Assembly: GCF_036370855.1 (NCBI RefSeq)
Contig: NC_088130.1
Span: 15,157,543 to 15,221,542, forward strand
Direction: 5' to 3'
DNA length: 64,000 nucleotides
DNA from: Dromaius novaehollandiae
Taxonomy: Eukaryota; Chordata; Aves; Casuariiformes; Dromaiidae
Shown here: in pieces, positions 1 to 11,089 of the stretch
Numbering within the stretch: the stretch's first letter is position 1
How the letters are laid out: the number at the start of each line of letters is the position of its first letter
Notes under the pieces: generated by a model
The model's database searches: none
What the model saw: the letters and a program-made list of their open reading frames with translations, nothing else
What the model was told of the DNA's origin: nothing
Program-made: the position numbers and the translations under genes

Positions 1-443
1 TCACTAGTGGATCACATGTAAATAGAGAGTGCAGTCACACAGAAAATAGTTAAGAATAGAATTTAATAAGATGACAGGACAGACTGTGGAAAACTGAGAT
101 TCTCACACAATCACTTGACTCCAGGAGGTGGAGCTTTAAGGGAAAAAGCACATTCAATATATTGAGATTTATTAGTGTTTTTATATCAGGACACGGAGCT
201 CAGTTATTTTCCCTCCTATTCCCATTCATGTTAGCAACTGGTCCACTCCACCCTTTTGCTTTCCAGGGTAATAACTCTTAGGACTAAGCTATCTCATTGA
301 CCATCTGTAGCCAATATAGCAAATTGTAGTAGATAAATGCTGACACTAAATTCTCCCAGCATGTGCTGTATGTTAGCTTTGGACTTTGTCCTGTTCTGAG
401 CTCACTGTAGGTCTCTGAACAAGAAGTTAAAAGACAGCATTCA
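1..443. other. No gene recognised
   Basis: Non-coding sequence before the inverted-repeat element. I see no long open frame, splice pair or repeat family that I can name here. Confidence 0.5.
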
Positions 444-1113
444 TTCAAGATAAGTGACAAGTGCTACACCCCCTACTCCTGGTGGAAACCCTACTCCTCA
501 CAGTCACATGTTCCACTTGACCTGGAAGTTCCACCCCTTTTCTGGTTACACGATCAGTTTGCCCTACCTCCCTTTCCCCTTGAAGGGCTGCCATTTTTGA
601 CCCCCATGTAATCTCAGAATACCTTATGATTCAATGGCATCTGAAGCCATGATTAGTTTACCCTGCCTCCCTTTGCCCTTGGGGCAGGGGGTGCACTTTT
701 TGACCCCATCATACCCCACAGGATCTCAGAATGCCCTGTGATTGACTGGCAGCTGAGGCTATGCCTTCTTGTTTACCCCAGAAGTCCATCAATGCCAGGA
801 AGCCCCTCCCACTACCCATGAGGGCCAAAGAGTTGCTGATGCTGCCATTTTGTTGAAGCTGCCATTTTGTCAGTCATACCCCATGTGATCTTAGCCCACC
901 CTGTGTTTGCTTGGAAGATTCCTTAGGCCCAGGAAGCCCCACCCACTACCCATGGGAGCTGCAGTTTGTCATAGCCACCATTTTTTCACAGTCATGTGAC
1001 CAGTTAAGGGGCAGGACTTCTGGGCAAGTGGGACATGACTGTAAGTGAAGGAAAGGGCTTCTGCCAGAAGTAGGGGGGCATGGGACATGGGATCTTTCAC
1101 TTCTTATCTTGAA
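444..1113. mobile_element. Non-autonomous element with terminal inverted repeats
   Basis: The element begins TTCAAGATAAG (444-454) and ends with its exact inverted copy CTTATCTTGAA (1103-1113). Beyond these 11 bp the two ends stay alignable in inverted orientation for about 115 bp with gaps, for example the shared pieces around cagtcacatg and cacttg. The interior holds diverged sub-repeats built around gccatttt, cccatgtgatct and ccctgtgatt, so it looks like repeated terminal sequence rather than coding DNA. No ORF is supported. The same terminal sequence occurs at 30866 beside the Maverick genes, so this may be an internally deleted Maverick derivative. That link is inference, and I did not find a clean target duplication. 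Confidence 0.55.
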
Positions 1114-2280
1114 TAAAAGTTGTCCTTTAACTACTCAAGCTGTTGCAGTGAAGTGCCACCTTTCTTGCAGCTTGGGGAAAGGAAGGGCCCAGTGGAGGAG
1201 TTTTAGTTCAATTTTGGTTTAGTTATACTAGAGGCTTTCAAACTGTTTACTATTGGGAAATACTGTGAATACTAGTGAATAATCATTTTCTCTTCACCTC
1301 CTTTATGCCACTCATGATGTTGCAGACTCCTATAGTAACCCTCTTCTGCTGCCTCTTTTCCAGACGGAGGAATCTTAGCTTATGTAGTCACTTCTGCATA
1401 GGCTGTTCCATATCTCTGATTCTCCTTCACCTTCCCTGTACATTTTCTAACGCTATGAGAAGAATCGACAAGAGTGAAAATAGCAGGAGCATCTAACCAG
1501 CACTTATTTTCTAGGGAAAACTCCTTTACCCCTTCCCTTCTTCCCCCCTTCCCCCTCCTTTGAATCAAGTTCCTTATTTTCCTCCAAGTTCTTGGTTCTT
1601 CTTCATGTAAGGTCTGTAACTTCTCCAGCACCCATTGATAGGCATGTGAAGCTCTGGTAGCAACTTTTGTTGCTAGCAAAGAGCCTGAAAGCCTTGAGTC
1701 AATGTAAGCTGCAGAATTAGTGTATCCAATCAGAAGAGTGACATGGATGTTTGCAGTTGAGTTATATGAAAAATGTATGCTAATCCTGCTTTGGCTAATG
1801 AAGGATCTCTACCAGACAGAACCTATCACAGCATGGGGAATTGCATCATTTAGAAAAAAAGGGCTGCAGCACAAAGCTGCCAGCAATTGTGCAGCATCCC
1901 TGCTCTCTCATTGATGGAGACCATTCCATTTCAGTGTGAACAGGAACTGTTTTATAAAGCTTTAGTTTAGTTTTAGTTACCATAGAAGTTGTTACTTGAG
2001 GGATTTAAGATGAAGCAACATGTATGATTCCACCTCCTTGGTATGGTACATTAATGATAAAAATCCCATAAATCCTTTGATGTGTTCATTAATCTGTATC
2101 ATCTAGAGAATTCTTCCTTTTATGTATATATTATTTTTATTGCTTAAATTTATTTTCAATAAAAACAAGAAAAGCCTACAAGAAAATATAATTAGTATGA
2201 TTCTTCACACAGCCTTCTTCCACTCACATGTAGTTTATAATCAGTGCAAGGAGTTGCAAAGAAATGAAATGCAAGATGAC
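1114..2280. other. No gene recognised
   Basis: A 99-codon open frame on the - strand (1380-1679) runs through a purine-rich stretch. It has no recognisable domain or splice context, and I treat it as chance. Confidence 0.4.
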
Positions 2281-2692
2281 TGTAGTGAGAACACCTGTGG
2301 AAGATCTGGTGAGGAGTCAGTGACTGGCAGAGTACGTGATAGCAGCCCCAGAGCGTGCTCTCTACACACTGACCAAATTCCCATCAGGGCCAGGCGTGCA
2401 TATTCCGTTTTGTTAACAATGTCTAGCTGCTTCCCGGACAGTAGTTGCTCAAGGTTAGCACAGCTGAGATAAGGAAAGTTCTAGTAGATTTAAGGGGCCC
2501 TTAAGATACAATGAGAGAGTGCCGCCTGGGTGTCCGACTCATGCGTCCAGCAGCCTCTGCGCAGTTCCTGGGGCTCCCTGCACAGTTTGGGGTGTAAGTC
2601 CTTTATTAAATCTATTCTCTTTAACCCCTCACGAACTCTGAGTGTCTCTCTCCGCTGGTATCTGACCCTCTCTTGCCCACTTTGCAGTCACA
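2281..2692 (+). mobile_element. Solo LTR of the class III (ERV-L-like) family
   Basis: This 412-bp LTR starts TGTAGTGAGAACACC and ends GCAGTCACA, so it has the TGT...ACA termini. It aligns along its length with the LTR pair at 25667-26109 and 29021-29475. It is flanked by a perfect 5-bp target-site duplication, ATGAC, at 2276-2280 and 2693-2697. A 5-bp duplication fits class II/III-type integrases and the dUTPase-bearing relatives in this window. An ATTAAA-type polyadenylation signal lies at about 2605-2610. No internal retroviral sequence remains, as expected after LTR-LTR recombination. Confidence 0.9.
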
Positions 2693-3750
2693 ATGACTAT
2701 ACTGTTTTGTGAAGTCTTTCAGCTCAGTAATGCTAAAAAGCTTTCAGGCACCTTCTGCTATGAAACCAATATACTACTCTAAAGATTGCCATTGTGTTCT
2801 TTTATTCTTTATGAAGCCAGTTATAATAAATTGCTGTTAATCATAAACATCTCCTTGGCATTTAATCTCCTCAAATACAGGCAGTCTTGCTGGAGGTGTT
2901 CCCCCCCATAAGCTGCCAAAGTGGACTCCTTAGCTTCTGCAATAGACTGAATGAGACTACAGTTCCCCCATCAGTTTCATAATACTCAGAATGCTTCCAT
3001 TTACATCATGTGCAGTGCATGGCAGCAGCTGCCGGGAAATTCAAAACAATTTTGATTTGAGTTGACTAGAACAGCAGCAATTGAATTAGCTGGTATCACT
3101 ATAAACTGAACTGTTCATTTTATTTCTTTGACCAGTGGGTAACTGCTGGAGCTATGGTAACCTCTGTAAGAAGACTGTTTAAGCAAATATATCTGTGTAG
3201 CTAGCTACTATATATACATACACACGTACACCCACACTGCATAGAGACACTCACACCATTGTTTTGTAAAAGGTACCTGTAAACAAAGTGTCTGACTATG
3301 CTCACATCTTTTTTTCTCCCCCTAGAATTTCCTTTTATTATACTATAGGCAAGCATGATTGAAATTCAATGATTATTTACCTATGAAATATCATATATAT
3401 GCCAATGCTGATTAAAGTAATGAATTCTTTCAATCTGTAGTCATCAGAAAGGCTGCCAACTGCTCTTAGGTTATATTTGCCCTGTCTCAGTTTTCTAGCC
3501 ATTTGCTCCCTTGCTATTTTAGCTTCAAAACTTTTTCCTCCTGTCTTTTAATTTTTTATTTGTAGAAAGAACCCACCTTCAATGAATGTGTCTTTGCATT
3601 GTTTATTTGGTGATTAGCAGTTTCTTTGACATTCATTGCCAGAAAGTGAAGGCCACCTCTGTTTCCCTGATGTTGGCTCAAAAGCTAAGAAAGCCTTAAG
3701 TAGACCCTATTCTCTTGGTAAGTTCTGTACCCAGTACATTGTTAGTGTTA
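2693..3750. other. AT-rich DNA, no gene recognised
   Basis: AT-rich sequence with short CA/TA runs near 3208-3240. No coding exon or named repeat was recognised. Confidence 0.4.
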
Positions 3751-3842
3751 GCCCACTGCACCACCTGGGGTGCCAAAACTGTTAAAATTCTCTTTTCTCT
3801 TTTGTTCATTCGCAGGCACCAGTAATGAGCAGCAGGAGTCAG
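3751..3842 (-). repeat. Direct repeat copy of the class I ERV U5 and primer-binding region
   Basis: These 92 bp are identical, as far as I can align by eye, to 9470-9561. That copy contains the end of U5, the LTR boundary and the 18-nt primer-binding site. Here the repeat is joined straight to a truncated env, with no U3 and no R polyadenylation signal. Because it continues past the LTR end into the primer-binding site and leader, it is not an ordinary 3' LTR. Recombination with another copy or a rearranged integration intermediate could explain it. Confidence 0.8.
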
Positions 3843-4962
3843 TACGTACAGTCTCGTACGTACAGTACGAGAGAGTTCACTTCTATTTGTAGATCTTTCA
3901 TTTTGAATGATTTCAAGGGTGGCAGAGATATTGACAATAGCTTTTTCTAACTCGGCCACGCCCAGATTTGGAAACAGTGCACGCACAAATTGATGAAATT
4001 TTTTTAGGTCTTTTCACTGTGGGGTTAGAGGTGTCCCCTTTTCTGTGTATTGGATAGTGATTGTGCAAAAAGCGTAGCGTTCATTTCTTTGTTTGATAGG
4101 CATAAGGGGCCAGGCGTCCAATGGTACAGGTGCTGGCCCATTGTGGTGGTAAACTTTTGTAGGCGTTGGTTCCACATAACCAGAACTATCCGGATGTCAG
4201 AATAGTAGGTTTCCCTACTAGGATAGTCTTGTTTCTGTGCCCAGTAGGGCAGGAGGTAACATCAATTTCAGTGGTATTTTTACATTTTGATAGTTCCCAT
4301 TTGCCTAGATAGATCATTTGTAAAGGGTTTTCACCTATACACCAGTTACTATAGTTCCAAATGCACATGGTCCAATCGCTATTATCAGGGTTAAGTCGAC
4401 CATTACTCCCCAAGATATATGTACCATTTGAAGGAGAAATATTATAGTATCTTTGACAGTGCGTACCATTTATGTTCCAAGTAAGGTTACAAGTGGGCAA
4501 TTTCTCTAGTTATTTAAAATTACCGAGTTATTCTTATAAATCCATGCAGTTTTTACATCAGAATTATTGCTAGCACTTGAACAGTCCAATTGAAACTTTG
4601 CTTGCATATAATTATACCGTAGTGTGTAGTTACAGTTAGTTTCCCCAAGGCATGTTGACACACCATGGAGCTTTATCATATGAATGTGCCTTAAAGGGTT
4701 GCTGCCGAAAATCTGGCACATTAGGGTGTAAATATGTCAAATTCAACTGATACCAGGCCAAAACAGAAACAGGCTCTGCTAGCCAACCAAAATCAGTGTC
4801 CATGGATTGAGAGTGGTGTAGGCAGTACCAACATTCTGACACATTCCCCACTTGTGAGACCCTATTCATAAATTGCACAATGTGATTATTTTCCCAGCCT
4901 AGGGTTAAACTTGTAATAGCTATAAAAGACTGAAATGACCCAAAAATCACATTTAAACACAT
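3843..4962 (-). pseudogene. Class I ERV env remnant (surface unit plus the start of the transmembrane subunit)
   Basis: This is the broken envelope glycoprotein gene of the - strand provirus. The first open piece (4962-4636) begins with a hydrophobic, leader-like N-terminus. It has a CWYC motif, the CxxC type used by gamma-like surface units for a disulfide with the transmembrane subunit. Later pieces (4721-4506, 4500-4186) are rich in N-glycosylation sequons such as NGT, NNT and NYS. A surface-unit end with LPPQWASTCTIGRL is visible near 4080-4140. A stretch with GVAELEKAIVNISA (about 3900-3970) resembles the start of the transmembrane ectodomain. The reading frame stops at about 3852, so the immunosuppressive-type region, the membrane anchor and the tail are absent. 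Several frameshifts and stops make it non-functional. Confidence 0.7.
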
Positions 4963-5186
4963 AGCACAAAATAATTAGAGTGTAACAAACAGTTTTCCTT
5001 GAATAGATTTTCCTGCTGTTGCACAGATATTCTCTCTTCTTCAGTAGATGCTCAAGGAACTGGAATGTTCTCTGAGGAGGTCACAGTGCTGGGGGGCGCC
5101 TTTACTTGGGAGTGATGAATCCAGGTTTCTTTACCCGCAATCTTAAGAGCAGGATAAGGGCATAATAACACTTGTACAGGGCCCTC

Positions 5187-6110
5187 TCATTTTGGTTCTA
5201 GCATGTGTTTGGCTTTATGAGTTTTTACTATAACATAATCATCCGGTTGATATGGATGAAAGTAATCTCCTAAAGGCAGAGGCTGGGTAATTACAGTTTC
5301 ATATCTCTTATTTTTAAAACTATTCTGTAGATACATAACATATTGGGTAACAGCTTCATCACCTGCCAAAAGGCTTGTATGCGCCGGAACAAAAGTCTCT
5401 GGGATTCTATGTGGTCTGCCAAACAAAATTTCAAAAGGGGTCAATCCATGACTTGGGCCCGGGCATAGTCTTAATTCCCATAACACTAATGGCAATGCTT
5501 CTGTCCACTTTAATTGAGTCTCCCTACAAGTTTTAGTTAACTTCATTTTTAGTGCACACTTCATTCTTTCTACCTGCCCTGAAGATTGAGGATGATAAGG
5601 TGTATGTAGTCTTCTTTGAATTCCTAATGTTTCATATATTGCTTTTAGTATTTCAGTGGTAAAATGAGCTCCTTTATCAGATTCTATTTCCTCTGGTATT
5701 CTAAAGTGTGGTACGATATCTTTCAATAAGGCTTTTACTACCACTTGGGCTGTAGCCTTCCTGACTGGGAATGCTTCCACCCAATGGGATAATTGGTCAA
5801 CTATGACTAGCAGCTATTTCTGCCCTTCTCTCGGGGGCATGTCTGCAAAATCTATTTGTAATTTCTGAAATGGCATCCAAGCCCAAGGGCTCCCTCCTTT
5901 TATTTTAGCTTCTATCTTTGATTTAGCATTGTATTCCGCACATACTAAACATCCTTTCATTATTCGTAAGATTGCCTGAGTCAAACCTGGTGCTGCCCAT
6001 GACTGGGAAATTTGGTTCTCTAAATAAGACATTCCCCTGTGTGTCTGTCCATGGAGTTCTCTTAATAGCGGTATCAACATGATCTTAGGGAGCAATGGGT
6101 TTCCCTGCAA
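5187..6110 (-). pseudogene. Class I ERV pol: integrase
   Basis: This is the integrase part of pol, the enzyme that inserts viral DNA into the host genome. The N-terminal zinc finger is visible as HGQTHRG followed by GCLVCAEYN (HHCC type). The catalytic core shows the three acidic positions: the first D in QIDFADMP, the second D in ESDKGAHF and the E in SSGQVERMK. A C-terminal part follows, with WELRLCPGPSHGLTPFEILFGRP, a signature of gamma-like retroviral integrases. One in-frame TAG (5814-5816) splits the gene just after the first catalytic D, and both sides stay in the same frame. The C-terminal end reaches about 5187, just upstream of env, the usual pol-env order. Confidence 0.85.
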
Positions 6111-6763
6111 AAACCATATTCCGTTCTTTTTTTTGTTCCGCTCCTAAATGCTTCCATCTTTCCACCTCTTCTTTAGGTGTTTCTTGGTGTTCTTTCTCCA
6201 ATTCTTCCGTAGTCTCAATCATTACCATTTCTTCTTGTGGCTCCAGTTTGGTGAGCAGTGGTTGTAGGGCAGCCATTTTCACTGAAGCATCAGCAAGGTT
6301 ATTTCCCCTAGTTATATCCGAAGTGTCTCATTGGTGAGCCCTCTGATACAGGATTGCTAACTGCAAAGGTTTTTCCAAAGCCTTTAATAACTCTAAAAAT
6401 CTGATCTTGGTGGGCTATTCGATGTCTTGCCGCTGTCAAGAAGCCTCTTTCTTTTCAAGTTATTCCCGTTGCAAATACCACTTCGAAAGCATGTTTGGAG
6501 TCCGTATAGATATTAGCAGTCTTATTTGTGGCTATAATACATGCTCAGGTTAAGGCTATCAATTCCGCCGCCTGAGCCCCAAAATGTCCTGGAAGGGATC
6601 CAGCTTCCAGCACTATATATTGCATAGTTACTGCATACCCTGCAACCCTTTGACCCTTTTCATAGTATGACGATCCATCACAGAACAATATTAAATCCAG
6701 ATTGTGCAGGGGCTCTTCTTTCACAGTAGGCAGAACAGTCAGCCTCAAATCTATTGTTTCCAA
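6111..6763 (-). pseudogene. Class I ERV pol: RNase H and linker
   Basis: RNase H domain of the same pol, which degrades the RNA strand of the RNA-DNA hybrid. The first catalytic region is visible in DLILFCDGSSYYEKGQ (about 6700-6650). It is followed by AGYAV and by the AQAAELIALT helix that carries the catalytic Glu. After 6545 the frame is lost, and the remainder reaches the integrase through shifted frames, including a charged linker at 6282-6085. No complete domain remains. Confidence 0.75.
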
Positions 6764-7463
6764 TCAATCATGAAATAATTTTTCTTTAGGTTGCAGTATT
6801 TCTGGTAACAGAGTAGCTGGGTTTAGTGTATCACACTGTTCTAAAACCACATTTGGTTCAGTGAGCAAAACTAGCTCATACCAATATAAATGTTGGTGAG
6901 CAAATAGTGAGCGACCCTGCTGAGTCAGGACAATTTTCACTGCATGAGGCACCACTACAGTTAAAGGGTGCCCTAAAACAATATTCCTCACCTTCTCAAT
7001 CATTACAGCCGTTGCTGCTACAGCCCTAGCACACACGATCATTCCTTGAATTACCGGATCCAGCTGCGCTGAAGAATAAGCTATCGCACTCCAGCGCTGG
7101 GCAGTTTTCTGAACTAGAACACCACTTGTGATTCCCTTTCGTTCGTACAAATATAACACAAAAGGTTTTTCATAGTCCAGTAAAGCTAGAGAGGGAGTTT
7201 CCATAACTGCCTGCTTTAACTCTTCAAATGCTTTTTCCGCCTCTGGAGTCCACACCACTAAATCCAGTTCACTGTCCTTAGTTAACTGTGTTAACACCTT
7301 TGCTTTTTCACTAAACCTGGGTATCAAATACCTATTAAATCCTATTGCACCTAAAAAGGCCCTAACCTGCCTTTTTGTCTGAGGGACTGGTATTTCTTGG
7401 ATTGCTTGTATTCACTCCGATGAGATCAATCTCTCTCCTGACCGAATTATCATTCCCAAATAA
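6764..7463 (-). pseudogene. Class I ERV pol: reverse transcriptase thumb and connection
   Basis: Continuation of the reverse transcriptase after a frame break at 7464. The piece 7327-6764 shows WTPEAEKAFEELKQAVMETP and PSLALLDYEKPFVLYLYERKG, then a connection with GHPLTVVVPHAV and a C-terminal LNPATLLPE. These are typical of gamma-like ERV pol proteins. Between 7463 and 7328 a region containing a KRQVRAFLGA-like stretch is recognisable but interrupted. Confidence 0.85.
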
Positions 7464-8423
7464 TTAAGCTTGTTGCTGGCACAACTGCATTTTGGCAAGA
7501 GAGACTTTATGTCCCTTTTCCGCTAGAGCGCACAACAATGTTTTAGTATCTTGCAAACAAATATCACAATCAGTACTCACAATCAACAAGTCATCTACAC
7601 ATTGCATCAGTTTAGTGTGTTTTGACAGCATAATCATTTGTAAATCTCTTTTCAATATTCTCAAAAACAACGTGGGGAAACTCACAAATCCTTGTGGTAG
7701 TCTGATCCATGTATATCGTTGTCCTTTCCAAGTAAAGGCAAAAAGGAACTGAGAGACTTTATGTACTGGTATACCAAAGAAAGCTGCCGTTAGATCCAAA
7801 ACGGTAAAACAGCTTGCATCTGAGGGAATTTCCATAAGGACTTGGATCAGATCAGGGACCACAGGGTGTGGTAGAGCCACTATTTTATTAATTGCTCGTA
7901 AATCTTGTACAAAGCAGTATACCGGTTTCCCATTTGAGTCCAATTTTGGTTTCTTGACAGGCAATACAGGGGTATTACAAGGGGAAGTACATTGTACTGC
8001 AATCCTGTTCTTAACCAAATCAGCAATCACAGGCTTAATTCCCTGTTCAGCCTCCCAGGAAAGGGGGTACTGTTTTATACCCATTCCTGCTCCTCTGGTC
8101 CCTCTTCCTCTTTGACCTCGTCCTCTCGCATTTATTCCCCTTCCTTTCATCTTTGGAATTCCTCCCAATGCTGCTGCCATCATACTCACTTCCTCCCACT
8201 TTTGTCTTTCCTTCTCCTTCCTTCCTTTTTCTGATCTGCCATCATATATGTAAGTTGCTAACAATACTATTTTCTGTAAATTCTCTCCCTGCCATCCTGG
8301 AGCATGTTTTCTGAAATACTCATGGATATCTGGTGCCGCTTGCTGGACAGATATGCTTACTGCCAGCCTTTCATTAAAATTTTCCACAAACATCCCTCCA
8401 TAGCATAACAGGGCTTGCCACAA
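7464..8423 (-). pseudogene. Class I ERV gag C-terminus fused in frame to reverse transcriptase, protease absent
   Basis: One 319-codon open frame. Residues 1-75 or so are capsid C-terminus (NFNERLAV, HAPGWQGENLQKI). Residues 75-115 are basic and RG-rich (GRGQRGRG) and stand in for nucleocapsid without a Cys-His box. From about residue 118 the reverse transcriptase begins (QYPLSWEAEQGIKPVI). It continues with SPCNTPVLPVKKP, FTVLDLTAAFFGIPV (first catalytic Asp), LPQGF and the active site MQCVDDLLIVS. The usual YVDD is CVDD here. The roughly 110-residue aspartic protease expected between Gag and reverse transcriptase is missing, with no trace of a DTG motif, so an in-frame deletion is likely. 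The frame ends at 7464. Confidence 0.85.
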
Positions 8424-9349
8424 GCGATTCCAAAAATTGCTCAGGTGTTCCTCAGACTTTTACCTTACTTCCTGAACCCTTTCCCAATTAACACCTGTTT
8501 GCCTTGCAGCTCTTATTGCTAAAACTAGATTTTGGCATGCCGCCCAATCATTTGCATTATTAGAATCCCAATTTGGATCTACTCGTGCTCAAGCTTGTCA
8601 TTTTCCATCTCAGTCTGCCAACTCCCTGTCCTCTTCCAGTATCCATTCTCTATTCCCTGGCTGAAATACCTGTTGTAACAATACTTGAACATCCCCCCAA
8701 CAAGGGCAATGTCCCTCTACTATTGTAGAAAACAGTGGAGCTACCTTCTCTGGGTCTTCCCGCACCTGGGGCATTTGCTGTGCCCATTGAATTAGCTCTC
8801 CTGGAGCCCACAACCAATAAACATAGGCATGCAAGACCAGTGGCAGGGGCTGCTGGCCCAGTGCCACTGGTGCCCCTGCAGCCGGGTTAGGCATCATAGT
8901 TCCAATCATAGGAGCTTTTGCAAAGGGACAGACTGGTTTCCCAAGGGAAGCAATAGGTATAGGTTAGAAGTTTGAGCAGAAGTGGATTCAGGTGCTGAAG
9001 CAGAGTGAGGGGAAGCAGAAGCAAAGCTGTTACTTGAGTCTTCCAACATTTGTTGTGCAAACATATGTCTTACCTTACTTGAATCTCCAAATCCCCCAGA
9101 CACTTAAATGCCCAGTTATCCCAAATATACCAGTAGTTCATTTGCTGAGGTTTCCAATCCTCCAAATAAACCATCCAGAGGCCATAGCTCAGAGGGCATC
9201 CCCTTCTTGAGTCGGCAGTGGCCATTCTTCCTGACAGAGGGTAATTGCTCTACCCTTACTGAGACCTGAGCTACCTTTGATTTTCTTCCAGTTTTCCAGA
9301 ATTTCCACTAGCATTGAACCCATTTTACCTTTCCTACTAACCCCCCCAT
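8424..9349 (-). pseudogene. Class I ERV gag (matrix to capsid)
   Basis: Broken Gag, the structural polyprotein. A candidate start ATG at 9349 is followed by a Gly codon (myristoylation type) but runs into a G7 tract, where the frame is lost. In a shifted frame a matrix-like ITLCQEEWPL is visible (about 9240-9210). A proline/serine-rich linker lies at about 9100-8910. The capsid core is clear at 8840-8620: APGELIQWAQQMPQV, EDPEKVAPLF and GDVQVLLQQVFQPGNREW, the gamma-like capsid arrangement. It continues into the Gag-RT fusion frame at 8423. Confidence 0.75.
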
Positions 9350-9476
9350 GACTTGTGCTGACCTCATTTTAGTACCTCCCTGGTGAGCATCGCCACCACA
9401 ACAACTGTCAGGTGAACTCACCCTGTGCCAGCTGTGTCAAATGCAGTTCCGGTGCTCACCAGATCAGAAGCCCACT

Positions 9477-9494
9477 GCACCACCTGGGGTGCCA
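9477..9494 (-). promoter_or_regulatory. Retroviral primer-binding site
   Basis: On the - strand the sequence after the LTR end (AACA, 9499) is four bases and then TGGCACCCCAGGTGGTGC, which begins with the TGG that pairs with a tRNA CCA end. I could not assign the tRNA confidently. An identical copy sits in the 3751-3842 repeat. Confidence 0.65.
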
Positions 9495-9498
9495 AAAC

Positions 9499-10031
9499 TG
9501 TTAAAATTCTCTTTTCTCTTTTGTTCATTCGCAGGCACCAGTAATGAGCAGCAGGAGTCAGATTTCTAAGTCTTTAAGTTTTATTGCTGGCAATAAGGTG
9601 CCTCTTGGCTGGAAGCACAAGCAGGACCCTGAGCAGCTTTTTGTTACAACTTTTAAGCAATAGTAAGTTGTTACATAGTCAATACTTCAGTTTACATAAC
9701 CAACCAGATCTATCCATGATTCTTAGCTCTACCAATCCCCTTGCCGTGTTACAGTATGAGATAGTTCTGTGCCAGCCTTAAATGGTGCATCTTATAATTA
9801 TTCATTAGCTGATTTTGCACCTCTTCTGGTGTTACCTTTGAACAGCTTTTGTACTGCTGGCTGGATTAAACTGGCTTCTTTGCAGATCTTCAACTTTGTA
9901 CGAAAAACAGGGCTAAGGCAAGGTCAGATAAGATGTTCTGCTTGCAGGATGTGTGACCTTACATGTTCTTTTCTGCAAAACTAGAGTATAGTGGAAATCT
10001 CCTTAACACTATAATAGTGTAAGTTAGTTCA
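9499..10031 (-). mobile_element. 5' LTR of the class I provirus
   Basis: Roughly 530 bp, reading right to left. The 3' boundary CA at 9500-9499 precedes the primer-binding site. AATAAA lies at 9585-9580, about 80 bp before the LTR end, giving a short R/U5. The outer start TG at about 10031 is a best guess, because no intact 3' LTR is available for comparison. Only the U5 end is repeated on the other side of the provirus. Confidence 0.65.
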
Positions 10032-11089
10032 GAAAGTTGGGATAGTGACCAGGTACCTTGCAGGTCTATTTCTGAGTGCTGCTTCCACAGATGTTTCAAG
10101 AACTCATGTTGAGACATTGCAACTGCCTCCTACAGAGGAAAGTCTTCAACCTGTAGGTAACCTGCCAGAGATCATGAAAATCTTCTGTCAGCTAAAAGCA
10201 ACAAAGGTGCAAGAGGGACCAAATATTACTTTTGGTTCAGAGATGTAAATGGAAAAAGAGAAGGTTACTAGCAGCCAAAATGTGCAGGCAGCCAGAGAAC
10301 CAGTTCCAGCAGACCAAAAAAACCCCTCAGATGTGCCCCTTCCATCTGAAGGAACACTGACATATATATATATATTTGATCATAGGAAAAGATCTTTCTG
10401 CAATATTGCCTGCTTTTCTCCAGTCAGTTTTTGCAAGCTATCAGTAATAAAATTGAGGCAGTCCACACAGCACAGGAGACAAGCTGTCATAGACCATCTG
10501 TGACAAACCCGGAGGCAGATAGCAAAGTGGAGGGGGTGGGTGCATTTTGAGGAATTTTCAATGTGCAGTTGAGATGAAATGCAAATGGGTCCTAGAGGAG
10601 GATCTTGAACGAAGCAACTATGAGCAAACATAGAATTTCAAGGGATGGCGATCTTATGGTTGCAAAAAGCAGAGAAACAGAAAGCAACAAAGCATTCACT
10701 ATAGAAACTCTGTAGGAAAAAGCATTCTGCAAAATACTCAGCCACCCTATTCCATCTTTGGTCTCCTCAGTCTTCATCACCTTTCTAGAGAGCATTTGGA
10801 GAGAGGTCTGAGAATACTTGAGACCAGGAATCATCTCTGAAATGGTTTCTCCAGCTTTGCTTGATGAAAGCAAGGAGGATGAAGTCTTTGTGAAGGAAGA
10901 GAAGAAACATGAGGAAAATAACACCATGATAGAGAGACAAGAACAGGTAAGATGTTTGGGGGGGGGGCAAGTATTCATTCTTCACAAATATGTGGGTTTG
11001 ACACTCTGTCAAAGACCTAGCCCTTTTAGGAGCTGCTGATTTGCTGTCAGCTGGAATTAATGTTTGCCTTCTGTATACATTATGGTGAA
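10032..11089. other. Unique-looking DNA with exon-like ORFs of uncertain status
   Basis: Two short + strand stretches look protein-like. One (10090-10330) follows a pyrimidine-rich tract ending in cttccacag but is split by a TAA. The other (10842-10946) starts with ATG and ends at CAG followed by GTAAGA, a good donor. I recognise neither product. See the findings. Confidence 0.3.

Noticed and set aside
1380..1679. 99-codon - strand ORF with a helical-looking start
   Set aside because: I considered a retroviral or host origin but found no diagnostic motif.
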